From Antitrichia curtipendula (lineage: Eukaryota; Streptophyta; Bryopsida; Hypnales; Leucodontaceae): 64,000 nt of DNA. The notes under the pieces are model-generated. The model searched no databases. It was given only the letters and a program-made list of their open reading frames with translations, and was not told where the DNA came from. Location of the stretch: assembly GCA_951230915.1 (NCBI GenBank), contig OX579633.1:6546145-6610144 (forward strand), given 5' to 3'. This document shows, in pieces, positions 35,690 through 47,464 of this stretch. Positions within the stretch are counted from its first letter, which is position 1; every line of letters begins with the position of its first letter. A program made the translations under genes and the position numbers.

Positions 35690-36090
35690 CCATGGGATGA
35701 AATGAGTGGATTATTCTTCACAATTATGTCCAAAAGAAGACAATCCTTTCCAATGTTATCTATAGTGCATGAATGGGTGGGATTTGGGTGTTTTTTTTCC
35801 CCAAAGAAATGAAATGGAATCTCATTCCGAAGGCAAAATACCAACCAACCAACGTAGATGACTTGGCGGGGAAGACTTTTAGCTACTAATGTGGGTGTGG
35901 AATATTTCATACCATATCATCCATGGGATGAAATGGGTGGAATATTTTTCACCATTCCGTCCAAAAGAAGACAGTCTTTTCACTATATATTGGATATTAT
36001 GTGTAGTGCACGAATGGGTTTTTTGTTTTTGTTTTTTTAAAGAAATGAAACAAAATTTGATTTCAAAGGCAAAATACCAACCAGCCACAA
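35690..36090. repeat. Direct tandem repeat, period about 231 bp
   Basis: CATGGGATGAAATGxGTGGA at 35691 recurs at 35922, and GGCAAAATACCAACCA at 35839 recurs near 36068. A further diverged copy is at 33615-33786. Confidence 0.75.
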
Positions 36091-36505
36091 GGTGGTGTGA
36101 CGTGATAAGAATGGGTGTTTTTAAGGTAGTCTACTCTTAAAATGACCATTTCAGAGTTGATTGCCTTTCCGGGGAAGCTAAACTCCTTAAAACAATTTCA
36201 AGCAATTTGGTATATAATGATGGAAAATAGAATTGAATTGGCATCTAACTAGGTTGTTTCATATTTTTGGGACCTTTGTGGAATTAGTTATGAAGCATTG
36301 AAGTTGAAACGTAGTGGGCACTGGAAGTGACCACATCCTAAAATATATAGTGTCGGTACATTGAAGAAAGCAAAATGTACTAATGTGTCATGTTTGCTTT
36401 TAGAGCACAGCTCTATTGGAGTGAAGAATTTACTTTTGTATTTCAAGGTGTAGGATTTGTTGTTGTGTATGCATTTGTGATGTTCAAATGTTGAGTATTG
36501 ATATT

Positions 36506-37565
36506 TTAACCCCTAAAGTTCCAAGGCCTCTTTTCCATTTAAAAACACTCAAAACTATCATTTCTATAGCAAAGAGCAAAACCAAAATTTAATGTTTTTT
36601 TTGCATATCTAACAGTAGAATCTTGTACTAAACTAGTGGAAGAATGTGTGGAAGAAATTTCACAAACTTTGAATGTGTAGATTGCATGATAATTGCGTTT
36701 GAAGTAAAGGAAACAAGTTTTTTTGCACCTTGCTCAACTACATTTTTTGGCTTTGAACCTTCGTAATTTATAATTTTTGCTCTACTGATTTTGAATTTCT
36801 AATTTTATATGAAAAAAATTGAGTTGAGAGTCTAGAAAAAAATTCAAAAAACACACACGTAGTTTTCACTCATTAAAAATTTATTAAGTAAAAATAGGTT
36901 CAACAATGAAGGAAAATCTAAATTGTAATAGCTCTAAGATGAAATTTGAAATACACTAATTGCAATAGTGAGATTGTTCTAGCATAAGATCTTAACCTTG
37001 TAAAACTTTCTTTTTGAAAAATTGTAGAAATTGAGGTTAGAAATGAAACCTATAAATTATTTTTTCAAAAAGATGCTCTAATTGTCTAAAAAACAGGATT
37101 GTCTATAACTTTCTAATAACAAATCTAAATGGAATAAATCAAAACTTCCCATGTACATAAAATTATGATCTCTACCAAAAAAATAAAAAGTAAAAAATAA
37201 AAATTCCTTGAAGCTTTTTTTTCAACCCACCAAACTAAAAAAAGGACTTCTTGTGCCATAACTTTTGCTTTTGGGCTTCAATTGAAACCATTTACAAATT
37301 CACAACAGTTTATGCAATATCAATATAATGTGATCTACATATAGTGTCTCACATACATTGAATTGTATCTCAAATAGTGTCATTAGATGCAACTTTCATA
37401 CCGTCACTTCCATCTACTTTCATCTTAGTTATTTTCTATGTTCACACAAATTAGACCACAATTATAAAAAGATTGTGCAACTAGTGTGAGAGAGTCTTAC
37501 AAAACTATTGCAATAAACTCAAGTAATAAGATTAATTTGCATACCAAACATGTGGTAGGGATTAA
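36506..37565. mobile_element. TTAA element family A, copy 1 (1060 bp)
   Basis: It starts TTAACCCCTAAAGTTCCAAGG and ends GTAGGGATTAA. The interior, such as GAGTTGAGAGTCTAGAAAAA and AATAGCTCTAAGATG, matches the reverse complement of 47589-48509. No coding capacity. Confidence 0.7.
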
Positions 37566-37566
37566 C

Positions 37567-38489
37567 TTAACCCCTTAAGTTCCTTGACTATATTTTCACC
37601 TAAAACACTCCAAAATTGACATTATTAGTACAAGTACAAAAAATTTGAAAAAATAATTTTTTTGACACATTTAAACATAAGATATTGTAGTATGCTGACT
37701 TGAGAACATGTGGTAAAAATTTCAGAAATTTCCACCTCGTGGATTGCAAGATATAAGCATTCAAATTCATTGAAATCATTTTTGGGCCCTGCAAAAAACA
37801 GGGCAACTGCACTTCACAAGCTCACTTTTCTATGAAAAAATGTCCAAAATGGTTCACTTCACAAGATCACTTTTTTCCTTACAAGTTGTCTACATGCTTA
37901 AAAATTTCACATCATTTAAAATTGTACATTACATAGAAAAAAATAGTAAGTAGAAAGAAGTAGAGAATGATTCAAAAAACAAAATTGTTAAGAATTTGGT
38001 TAAAGAATTGAAATATGCCAATTCCAATGGTTGCAATGTTGTAATAACCAATCTACATCCTATGGTTTTATTTTTTTCAAAAAATATTGAAAATTGAATA
38101 AGATAAAGGATTTCAAAGTTTATTTTAGAGTTGTTTTCATAACTACCTACACACTAAAACTCCTCATAACTTTTGACACGTTGGTCAAAATGGAATGATT
38201 CAAAGCATTCCACATATATAGAACTCTAAAAAAGTCAATTTCAAGTTTTTGTTTTTGAAAAAAGTGATTTTTATTTGCTCGGATTGTCCATTTATAAAAA
38301 AAAGTAACATATTAGGCCATAACTTTTGACTCACATTTTCAAATGTCATGAAATTTAGTGCATATGAAATATATTCCCTATCTCCACCTTCTATTAAAAT
38401 TTTTCCCAAATATACAAACTTCCAGTCACAGGAATCTACCCAAAACTTATATTCAACCCCAAAATGCATGCTGGTTCTTTAGAAGTTAA
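37567..38489. mobile_element. TTAA element family A, copy 2 (923 bp)
   Basis: It starts TTAACCCCTTAAGTTCCTTG one base after copy 1 and ends CTGGTTCTTTAGAAGTTAA, whose complement TTAACTTCTAAAGAACCAG matches the start with several changes. The first 300 bases align by eye with copy 1. Confidence 0.62.
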
Positions 38490-39268
38490 TTGATGAAAAT
38501 CCAATGCCATCTCAAAAGAAGTCATAGCTTTTAGTTTTCTTTTGAAGCCCTTGATTCATGAATTATATTTACTTCTTCAACTGCAACAAACTCAGTTGTT
38601 TCAAAATCAAAATCAAATTGTAAGTTTATTATTTTTACATAATTTAACCCCTAAATGTCCAAGGCATCATATTTTTGTGTTGACTTAACTTTGAAGGTAA
38701 ATGGATTTTTTTATTAAAGTGATATTTGGCGTGTTTCATTTTTTAGTTGAATACTCTTGAAAGTAATTTCGAAGCATCTCAAACTGAAGTTTGGAAAAAA
38801 AATGTTTATAATGTTTATATTAAAGATTTTATGCAAGGATGTCCATTGCATATCTTAAATTTAAAGTATTAGAAGATCTTAAAGATGAGCCTCAAATACA
38901 CTGAATCTTGGAGGGGCATGGAATCACATTGAAAATTTATTTTAAAAATTGTAGAGTAAATCAGTTTGAGAATCCACAAATCAATTATAGTTAGGGTCCC
39001 TTTCCACCTGTGCTATATAGAGATGATACGCACAAATTAGCACTTGTTTGCAAACTCGGCCTTCACACATGCATCGGTGTTTGTTGCCAAACCCAACCCG
39101 AGCCTACGTGGCAAGGTTGGATAGTTGTTAAAATGATTTGTTACAGTCACTTATCATTCCGTTCCTATGTAGCAATTCATATAACTTCATTTATTGTGGA
39201 AATTCTTAAATCTACGAAATGTTAAGATTTTCGAGACATGTGAGCGATGGTTGCTATATCACCCTGAA

Positions 39269-39379
39269 TCCGCGCTTTCCCAATCGTCCTCCGTGCCCCC
39301 GCGCTTTTTCAATTGCTTTGTGTGGCCCCGCGCTTTTCCAATCGCCTTGTGTAACCTTGTGCTTTTTGAATCGTCTTCC
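39269..39379. repeat. 29-bp subterminal tandem repeat in the Harbinger element, about 3.8 units
   Basis: The unit CCCGCGCTTTTCCAATCGCC... of 29 bases repeats at 39269, 39298, 39327 and (partial) 39356. Its GC content contrasts with the AT-rich surroundings. Subterminal repeats are often transposase or cofactor binding sites; that role is inference. Confidence 0.75.
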
Positions 39380-39620
39380 CAGTTTGAAACGTCTTCCTCG
39401 CTCGTTGGATCGACCTCACTTGCCAGATTGCAAATTCGTTTCACTCGCTCCATCAGTTTCATTTGTTTCACTTTGCTCGCAATCAAATTGCGCTCTAGCT
39501 CCATCGATTTGCATGGTATGCGCAATTTAAATTATCGCATTCTTGGCTCAATTATCGCATTCTTTCAATTATCAATTTCTTGGCTCACCGATCTTTCAAT
39601 TACCGCAATCTTGCAGTAAA

Positions 39621-41342
39621 ATGGAAGCTGCAGTGGCATCAGGCGCTACGGGAGACTCACAAACCTGCTCACAAAAATCTGATCATAGCACACAAAGTGA
39701 GTTAGAAAACATGTTCAACTAGGGTATGAATTCTATTAAACAAGAATCTAATTGGAACATGCATTTGCGTTGTTTGAGTGCCAGTAAGGAACTTGCATGG
39801 AAGAGAGGTTTGCATGGAGTCCTTCAGCTTGTGTCAAAATTTATTTGTACCTAGAGCTTGTGTCAACTAAGTTACCTCTAGAGACGGACCTGCAAGGAAA
39901 GAAAAAGATGCAAACGACTATTAACTTATTGGAGTGATCATATTGGCTGCAATTGTATGCGATCATTTGTTCCATTCAGTTTGTTAGGATCTCAAAGGAA
40001 GCTTCTTTGCAACTGAATCTTACCTTGAATCTATGGATTACTGTGAATCTTTTTCTAGATGCCCCAAACTTCTCAAATGGTGTTCCAAGCCCTCACCAAC
40101 GTCGCACTTCATCCATATCATCGGGGAAACGCAAAACCACTGCGTCAAGACCATCTGTCAGAAAGGAAGGTGTGAGAAAGGAATGTCAACCCAATTGGAC
40201 GCAGATTGAAATAGCAGCCTTGATTCAAGCTAAAAGAGATAAGTTTCTTGAGAACTTGGACAATGTTCATGACCCAAATCCTATGCGTAGAGAGGCAACG
40301 CAATGGAACGAGATCTCAGCAAAAGTCATGGAGCTCTACGGTGAACTTGTAGAGTGTGAGCGCTCCAAACGTTCTTGCAAAGAGAAATGGGGCACCCTCC
40401 TTGTGGATTACAAGAAGATTTTCGATCATCAGAAAGGCATTGGAACGAATTCATATTGGAATTTGACTCCACTTAAATGTGTGTCTCTTCATCTACCTCC
40501 AAAATTTCTTCCATGAAAACTATGACAGTATTGACGATTGGTTTCAAGTCAAACCAATCATGAATCCTCCACACTTACGAGATCTTAGCCAACCTGGAGA
40601 TGCAGTGTACAATCGTGCTGCGACTGTAAGTAAACATCGCCCTCAAGACATGCAAGATTCTGGAAGTAACGACATGGAAGTCCTAGCATCTACCAGGAGA
40701 CACCGTGGCGTAGATGTTTCTATCGTGCAGAATTCTCCAATCTGTCAAGCTTCGACGACTCTTGATTTTCCAGCTCCCTCTCATGGTCGATTTGTGTCAA
40801 CACCCTCTCCTGATCACCCAATACTCTCTCCCGCTCACCTTGCGAACAATCATCTGGATCCTATAAGACTCTCATCCTCAGAAGCTTCATTTGTGGACCT
40901 TACAAAAAAGTTTGGGAACATAGGCCAGCGACGAAAATCAGTTCCTGGTCATAAGCAAATTGCAGAGGCTACGCAAAACACTGGTGTAAATTTAGTGAAG
41001 ACTATAAAAAAATTGAATGAGCAAGACCGAAAGTTGCAATGGGACATCTTTCAGGAGCAACTAAACTACAACAAAGAGCGAGACATGATTGCTCAAGAAA
41101 ATGCACGCTTGAAACATATTAATCAAGGATCCCTTGTTCAAGCGATCACTGGACTTACACAAGTTCTCAGTGTTAGTCTGCACCGACCTCCTCTTTATCC
41201 ATCTCGGTACAGCGCTCCTCCTCACACTGTGATGAGTGAAGATGAATGTGTTCACCCCCTCTACCATTCTGCTTCTAGTCACGCATATGGAGTTGAAAAT
41301 CATCAAGCTGATGTTGCTCATGGAGCAGGTACTTCTAAATGA
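39621..41342 (+). CDS. Trihelix/Myb-like DNA-binding cofactor of the Harbinger element, with an apparent 1-nt frameshift
   Basis: A likely first exon is 39621-39696 (MEAAVASGATGDSQ...), spliced in phase 1 to 40059. The trihelix domain (about 40185-40480) has W-T-Q-I-E, A-L-I-Q-A-K, QWNEIS, S-K-R-S-C-K-E-K-W and DYKKIFDHQ. Near 40500 the frame ends at a TGA, while the sequence expected to follow (FFHENYD-SIDDWF, PPHLRDL) continues in the next frame to 41342. One extra base in the TTTCTTCC run explains this; an intron of under 50 bases is less likely. The C-terminal part has a coiled coil (EQDRKLQWDIFQEQLNYNKE). Such proteins recruit Harbinger transposase to the element ends and help its nuclear import. 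Confidence 0.7.
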
Positions 41343-42590
41343 ACTCAAGATTCTTGAGATGCTTCGTAGTAGGCTTGTGGTAGACTTACACTGTGTTCGA
41401 TCACTCATTAGATTGAGCTCATTAGATTCATGCTTTATTAGATTTAGCTCTCTCTGTTTCCCCAGTGCTAGGCTGCTACAATAAGTTAGCAAATTGATTC
41501 TCTACTGTTGATTGATTCAAAGTGATTCTCTACTGCTGATTCAAAGTGAGCAAAGATGAACATACCTCTGTAGCGTAACAATGACTTTAGTCATACCTTC
41601 ATGCGTTGCGATGCCCAAAGCACCAATCATTCTCATGAATGATGAATGAGTGATTCCAGGCAACCCCGCCATTTGATTCACTTGGGGCAGCTCACTTTCT
41701 GGCTCCGTTAGACTGGCCAGACACATGGAGTTCAAGCATTGGCCACGATCAACGTCAATTTCTATTGCATCCTGCCTTTCAGGGAGCATTACTGTAGACT
41801 AAATCTCTCTCTTTTTGTATTCACGACCAGATGTCCAAGAAATTGGCTGACGCAATGTCTTTATGTAGATCACTTGAGCAAGGACACACGGTTCTCAAAG
41901 AAATGTCAGTCAGACATAGTGTCCCTAGTCAGGTTTTCAAAGGTCACATTGCGGCTTACAGTTTATCATATCCCAGCTCCTTGATTCTTCAAGCATTGCC
42001 AGACATTGATAAATATCGGCAAAATCTCTCCATGAAGGTTTCAAGAAGTTCGCTTCTGGCAGTCATTGCCGTGACGATCGTTTAAGTCTATAGACTGTCG
42101 GGTTACACAAATTGAAATTAAAATCCCTGTCACTCAAATCACACCGATGTCGCATTGTGTACATATACACTATGTAAAAATAACTAAATGTTGTCAAATT
42201 AGAGGGTTTTTTGGAGAGTCTAAAGATCCACATGGAGAAGATTCTACCTTTTTTACCTCTATTAGACAACCATTAGGCATTAGTTTTTTTATTTCTTTAA
42301 TTGAAAGCATTTTAAACTTTGTTTGTAGATTTTAAAAGTTGTTAACCGGAAAGATAAAGATTGTTTTATCTTTCTTTTGGATTTTAAAAGAGATTTGAAG
42401 GCCATGTAGTTGCCACATAGGAGATAAGGATAGAGTTATGGGGCAAAAAGGGGGGGCAATGGGCAAATTGTGGTCCATGTGGCCTTATGTGGCATGTGGC
42501 ATTTTGCTTAGGTGGAGGGGATGGGGGGTGAGGTGAAAGATAAGGTGGAGGGCCTTCTTCTTCCTCCTCTTAGTTGGCTTTAGGAAAACC
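41343..42590. other. Interior of the Harbinger element, no gene seen
   Basis: This lies between the cofactor and the tandem repeats. Short ORFs at 41541-41789 (minus) and 41831-42085 (plus) have no recognisable features. Confidence 0.4.
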
Positions 42591-42599
42591 GAAACTTTG

Positions 42600-43450
42600 A
42601 AGAGTGATGACAAATTGTATAGGAGTTTTTTTGTAATGAAATTTTGAGAGCTTGTTTATCTTGTTTTGAGGTTTCCAAAAACCTATCACTCGCTCAATTT
42701 GGAGTTTTTGTGTGGAAGTTATGCTTGATGGAGTGAAAGAGGGATAATTGCCATGGAGCGAAAAAACAGAACTTTCGAGGGCTCATAGCTTTTGGGTGAG
42801 AAGTTTTTTTGCTTTGAAATTTTATGAGAGTGTGTATATAGATGTTAGATTTCTAAAGAGCTATCATTCTCTTAATTTCGAGGTAGTATGAAAAAGTTAT
42901 AGGGTTAGAAGCGAAGTAGTGAGAGGCTCAAGTTGATTTGAAGAAAGAGAACTTAGAACGGTTGTAAAAGTCGGACAATATCTTATTTTGTGTTGAAATT
43001 TGGTATGTGTGTAGATTAGTATGTTAGCTTTCTATAGAAACATCACACGATCAGTTTGAAATTTTTATGTGAAAGTTATGGGTTTGGAAGAAGAGTAGTG
43101 GTGAGCGGCCTTTGAAATGGAGAGAGTGAACTTTGAACGACTATAAAAGTCGGACAGTATCTTAATTTGAGTTGAAACTTAATATTTGTGTAGATTATTG
43201 TGTTATATTTCTATAGAGACATCACACAATCAATTTGGAGTTCATATGTGAGAGTTATGGTCTTGGGAGAGGAGTAGTAGTGAGCTGCCTTGGAGTTGAA
43301 GAGAGCAAACTTTGACCGACTATAAAAGTCGGACAGTATGATAGTTTAAGTTGAATTTTGGAGGGTTTGTAGGTATTGTTGTTAACTTTCTAGAGAGATG
43401 TTTCATTTTCAATTTGGAGTTTTGGAGCGGCTGTGGCATTCATTTTAGTG
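42600..43450. repeat. Tandem repeat of about 179 bp inside the Harbinger element
   Basis: The phrase TATAAAAGTCGGACAGTAT occurs near 42964 (variant), 43143 and 43322, exactly 179 bases apart, with the intervening sequence conserved (CATCACAC-ATCA-TTTGGA, GTTATGG, GAGTAGTAGTGAG). Two more diverged units lie upstream from about 42600. Confidence 0.8.
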
Positions 43451-44006
43451 ACGGGATCTCCCTAGAAAGAAACTATTTGGTTTATGAGCAACTCCAACTA
43501 TTTTCTACAAGCATGTGATATTATATTGGGAGTTTATGGTGCATTATGAAGATTTTATGAGCATGCGCACACATTTTTGTTGAATCACGGGCCCCTTTAC
43601 TTCCTGGCCAAGTCTACTTGCAGTCAGAAGCCCGGCGCTTTCCCAAGACAAGGCCTCTCTACTCGACACCGATGGGACGTCGGCGGCCATAAGACGTCGG
43701 CGGCCATAAGAAAGGAGTCTTTCACAGCATAGTCATTCAAAAGAATATTTATTGCAAAAACGCAGTCAAGACTTCAAGATATGCATGGTCCACTGAGTTC
43801 CTACGTACACCACCGGTACATATCTCTTAATGCGCGTACTCGACGGAATGCTCCAAGCAGCTACCATTAATAGTAACTCTAGATATCCATGACCTACTGA
43901 CAGAGTTTCGACACCACCGGTACATGTCCCCTAATGCACTACAAGGACTGGAATGCTCGAGCAGCTCGCATTGACAGCAAATCTGCAGTACCGAGACATA
44001 TTGAAG

Positions 44007-45338
44007 TCAAAGTAAATTGCGTTGTCTGCCAAGATATCCTCCGAGTGCTTCTCGCATGTGTCTTGCTTGTGGAAGTTGTTGGATATTCTCTTCTTGTACT
44101 TGAGCAATATCTTCTTGATCAGCTTCATCACCATTTGCCAAGCCTTCCACCTGCAAGAGCTCCATAAGCCTCTCTACCTCCTGAGGATCCTGTCCAAGAA
44201 GAATGTTGTGCAAATAACAACATGCCATTACAACATCTGGCAAGAATGTAACATGAAGTTCAGATTTCTTCATCAGCTCACGGAATGTTTGCTTCAAAAC
44301 CCCAAATGTGTGCTCTACTACACTCCTTCCACGCTTGTGCTTGCGGTTGTAGAGTTGCTCCAAAACAGTTAATCTACCCTCTCGATGAGGAGTCATGATG
44401 TACTGCAGCAAAAGATACCCCTTATCTCCCAAAAGGTAAGGTGGAAATCCCTCATCTGAAACTGGGAGACCTACTATTAAGTTGCCATTTCTAGCTCTTT
44501 GGTTATACAAACCAGACCTCCTAAGAACCCTCACGTCATTCAAGCTGCCAAACAACCCAACAAAAACATCAAGAAATTGTTTTCTCTTATTCACAACTGC
44601 TTGACAAACCAAACTATAGCCATTGGTTTTGAAGTAATAAAAGTCTTCAACAAAGCATGCTGGTTTTGCAATGCTAAAATGCGTCCCATCAATGGCTCCA
44701 AGCACTGCCGGTAAGTCACAGTACTGCTTAAACTCCTCCATGTTTATGAGAGCTTGCTCTCGATCTGGCCATTGAATCTTGTTCTTGAAAACCACGTTGA
44801 TTGCATTAACAACCTGCCGCAATACCGTTGAAACAGTAGACTCCCCGATTGCAAAGAACTCTGAAACCACCAACAACGAGGCACCCTGTACAAGCTTGTA
44901 GATTGTTGCTGCTGTCTGAACCCTAATAGGAATGGCTTTCCGGTACTTCGTATCCTGCTTTCGAATATGTGGTTCCAAGATACTTGCTAATCGAAACAGG
45001 GACTCCTTCGTCATTCTAAAATTTGCGATCCATCTTAGGTCATCGTACTCAGTGCATAGAAAGATAGAGAACCAAGCCGTAGACCTTGGCTTAATCCAAA
45101 ATCCCACTTCCTCATCCAATAGTAATTCTGCATTGCAGATGCGAAAGTCATGGAGAATAGACGAGACAATGCGATCCATCTGTTGGAGAGTGTTGTGAAC
45201 TTGATGAAACGGTGGTGCAATCTCCATCGGATCTTCCCCTCTGTCTTGCTGCGGTGTTTCCATACTATTGTGAACGTTTTGCAGTAGTAAAATCAAGGCC
45301 GTCAAGAAGCACACAATTTCCTCTGGCTTTGTGATCAT
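44007..45338 (-). CDS. PIF/Harbinger transposase (HARBI1-like DDE nuclease), intact ORF
   Basis: 443 residues with no interruption. Residues about 165-180 (GESTVSTVLRQVVNAI) form the helix-turn-helix. The DDE nuclease follows, with GAIDGTH (D217), FLDVFVGLFGSLNDVR (D257/D268), LGDKGY (D305) and RSVVEHTFGVLKQ (E342), then a hydrophobic CCYLHNIL and an acidic tail. Length and layout match active plant PIF and animal HARBI1 proteins. The start at ATG 45338 is the first in frame; METPQQ at residue 26 is an alternative. It converges with the cofactor gene on the other strand. Confidence 0.93.
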   Translation of the reverse strand: MITKPEEIVCFLTALILLLQNVHNSMETPQQDRGEDPMEIAPPFHQVHNTLQQMDRIVSSILHDFRICNAELLLDEEVGFWIKPRSTAWFSIFLCTEYDDLRWIANFRMTKESLFRLASILEPHIRKQDTKYRKAIPIRVQTAATIYKLVQGASLLVVSEFFAIGESTVSTVLRQVVNAINVVFKNKIQWPDREQALINMEEFKQYCDLPAVLGAIDGTHFSIAKPACFVEDFYYFKTNGYSLVCQAVVNKRKQFLDVFVGLFGSLNDVRVLRRSGLYNQRARNGNLIVGLPVSDEGFPPYLLGDKGYLLLQYIMTPHREGRLTVLEQLYNRKHKRGRSVVEHTFGVLKQTFRELMKKSELHVTFLPDVVMACCYLHNILLGQDPQEVERLMELLQVEGLANGDEADQEDIAQVQEENIQQLPQARHMREALGGYLGRQRNLL

Positions 45339-45940
45339 TGTGGAAATGATTCTCAGACAGGAGCTAACCCAAATCGTAGCCCAAAACGAGCAAGACCTAA
45401 ACCCTTGGCTCTTTGTAGGCTTCAGAAACCACGGAAGCTTGCAAGCTTTGCAACGGCAGCAGCGCCACCTTCTCTACACCAAAAACATTACAGCATATAC
45501 CTAAGAAATTGGCGCTCAATTTGAATATGCTGCCCAAAAATCAATTTAGAAGTGGCGCAAGAAGAATTTCGAAAATTTCAGCACAAGAATCCTCCGGTCG
45601 CTTTAGTGCGGGAAGAGTTTCAAAAATCAATCTAGTGTTATGCGCGCAAGAACGAGAGCAATAGTTACCACCGATTCTCTGGTGTGAAGACAATTTAATC
45701 CTCAGTGGTGATACGGAATGGAGTTTCTTAAAATCAACCCTGGTGAGAAGGCAGCTTATTCTAACGCTGCAATACAAAACCCTAACAATTGTTCTCGAGT
45801 TCATCGGACGTCATTATATCCAGTTCTTGAATGTACAATGTGAACATGATCTGGCTTTATCAAAACCTTCGACTGTAGACCTAACTACTCGCATGTTAAC
45901 TTGCTCAGGTGGGCAGGGACCCTTATACATGTTATTTTTT

Positions 45941-46342
45941 TGTAACCCATTAAAGACCGGTCAACCACTTTCTGGTTGAATTTGACAATTTTTCATTGGT
46001 AGCTAGAGTTATAGAATGAATTTGGATATGGATGAAAGGGGACAGGTGTGGGGCATTGGAAACCAATGCTTTGGGACAAGGATGCACACAATTTGTGCTA
46101 GCATGCAATTTTGGGTTGAAAAAACAAACAAAATATTGGTTAAATTTTTTGGAAATCAATACATAAATCGACATAGAATTTGCCATGCATTTATTGTAGA
46201 GCTCCAAGCATTCATGCCAATTTCATCAGTACATTTAGATCTCCAGAATGCATCACGATTTGGTATTTTTTTCCATGTTTAGCATAAGACCAAAAAATGT
46301 CTTATCCACCTCTCCAATTGACCGTGGTTCTTAATGAGTTAA
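45941..46342. mobile_element. TTAA element with CCCATTAA-type ends (about 400 bp)
   Basis: The left end TGTAACCCATTAAAGACCGGTCAA and the complement of the right end, TTAACTCATTAAGAACCACGG, are imperfect inverted repeats. The right TTAA (46339-46342) is intact and the left one is changed to GTAA. It lies within the split family B element. Confidence 0.5.
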
Positions 46343-46733
46343 CCTCACATTTTTTTATGACTTCAATTTCAGATTTTACATGTAGAAAGAAAATTAAAAG
46401 ACTTCAAATCACTCTCACACTTTTAACACCTTTTTCATCAAGCATTATAATCTTTTAGTGATATTTTGTATTTTCTTTTTTATTTGATCCATTACATGTC
46501 TTGTTTGAATTAATATGACGGTAGTTGCAAGAAACACTTGTCCTATTCTTGTCCCCTTGTCCTTGGATGGGTGCTTTTTGGCTCATAACTTTTGCATACT
46601 TTGTCTGGTTGGCGCGACATTTAGAGTGAAGGTAGTTACAAAAGTTTCAAACATTTTGTAGTTTTTGTAATTTTTTAAAATTAGTTTATTATTTTGAAGC
46701 TACCCTCGATTGGGTGTCTGCCTCGGGCATTTT

Positions 46734-46753
46734 GGGGGGGGGGGGGGGGGGGG
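46734..46753. repeat. Run of 20 guanines
   Basis: Uninterrupted G tract where the right end of the split family B element would finish. The length may be imprecise because homopolymers are hard to sequence. Confidence 0.9.
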
Positions 46754-47464
46754 TAGTCCTATTTTCAATCCAAAAATGCAAATTTGAAGCCACAAATTAG
46801 ACATGAGGGAGGTTTAGGGTCCTTACAAGGGTTGACGAGGAGATTTTGTGAAAAAAAAATACTAGAGTTGCTCACAAGGATTCAATGTGACCATCCTTTA
46901 TGCAAAAGTCCTAGAGAAGGAAATTTTTGGTGCAACGAGAAGCTTTCGTTGTCAATAAAAATGGCTTTTTTGGGGGTAATTTTCTGAATTTTTTTTCCAT
47001 TTTTTAAAAACGAAAAGGGACACAGACCCTTTTTCTACTATTTTTTGGCATTTTCAGACAATAGTGCCTTTAGTAGTACCCCACAATAGTCCACAATAGT
47101 CCACAATACTACTATCTACTCGTAAGTGCTCCGTAGCGGGACTTCATTCTTGTACGCCACCCCACTTTAATGCACTTACTATTGTATCTACCACTTGTCG
47201 AAATTGCAATCTGATTGAAATTCGAAATCGACAGTAGAGATTGCCGCTGTAGGGCGACGACGTAGTATTTGTAGTATCAATAATATTGCCAGTCCTATGC
47301 CCCCAAAACGCTTTTTTGGCCAAGAACCGTGAAGTGTTTCTTGCAACTACCCATGATTACTAATGTTAAAGTATTAAAAAAATTTATAAAAAAATTGGAT
47401 TTTGGGGGGTTAGGTTAGAGAAAATTTCAAAAAATTTAAAGACAATTTAGGGGTAAAAATTGCC
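46754..47464. other. AT-rich intergenic sequence, no gene seen
   Basis: It includes a short triplicated phrase AATAGTCCACAATAGTCCAC at about 47080-47108. No supported gene. Confidence 0.4.

Larger units (their letters stand above)
38994..45922. mobile_element. Complete PIF/Harbinger element (6929 bp) with TTA target duplications
   Basis: The left end GGGTCCCTTTCCACCTGTGC and the right end, whose complement is GGGTCCCTGCCCACCTGAGC, are inverted repeats with 17 of 20 bases identical. TTA flanks both sides (38991-38993 and 45923-45925), the standard target duplication of PIF/Harbinger. Inside are a plus-strand trihelix/Myb-type cofactor ORF and a minus-strand transposase, converging, as in autonomous members of the superfamily. 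Confidence 0.93.
38644..46733. mobile_element. TTAA element family B, split by two later insertions
   Basis: It starts TTAACCCCTAAATGTCCAAGG. Its interior, including CCTCAAATACACTGAATCTTGG, matches the reverse complement of 49563-50206 as far as the TTA at 38991. After the Harbinger element the match resumes with TTATACATGTTA (45923-45934), is interrupted again by the TTAA element at 45941-46342, and appears to end at CTGCCTCGGGCATTTTGGG near 46730, where the family's ...GCCTCGGGCATTTAGGGG end is expected. The final TTAA is replaced by a G run. Confidence 0.65.

Noticed and set aside
43600..43720. Right end of the Harbinger element near GGGCCCC
   Set aside because: The matched ends with TTA duplications are at 38994 and 45922, outside this site.
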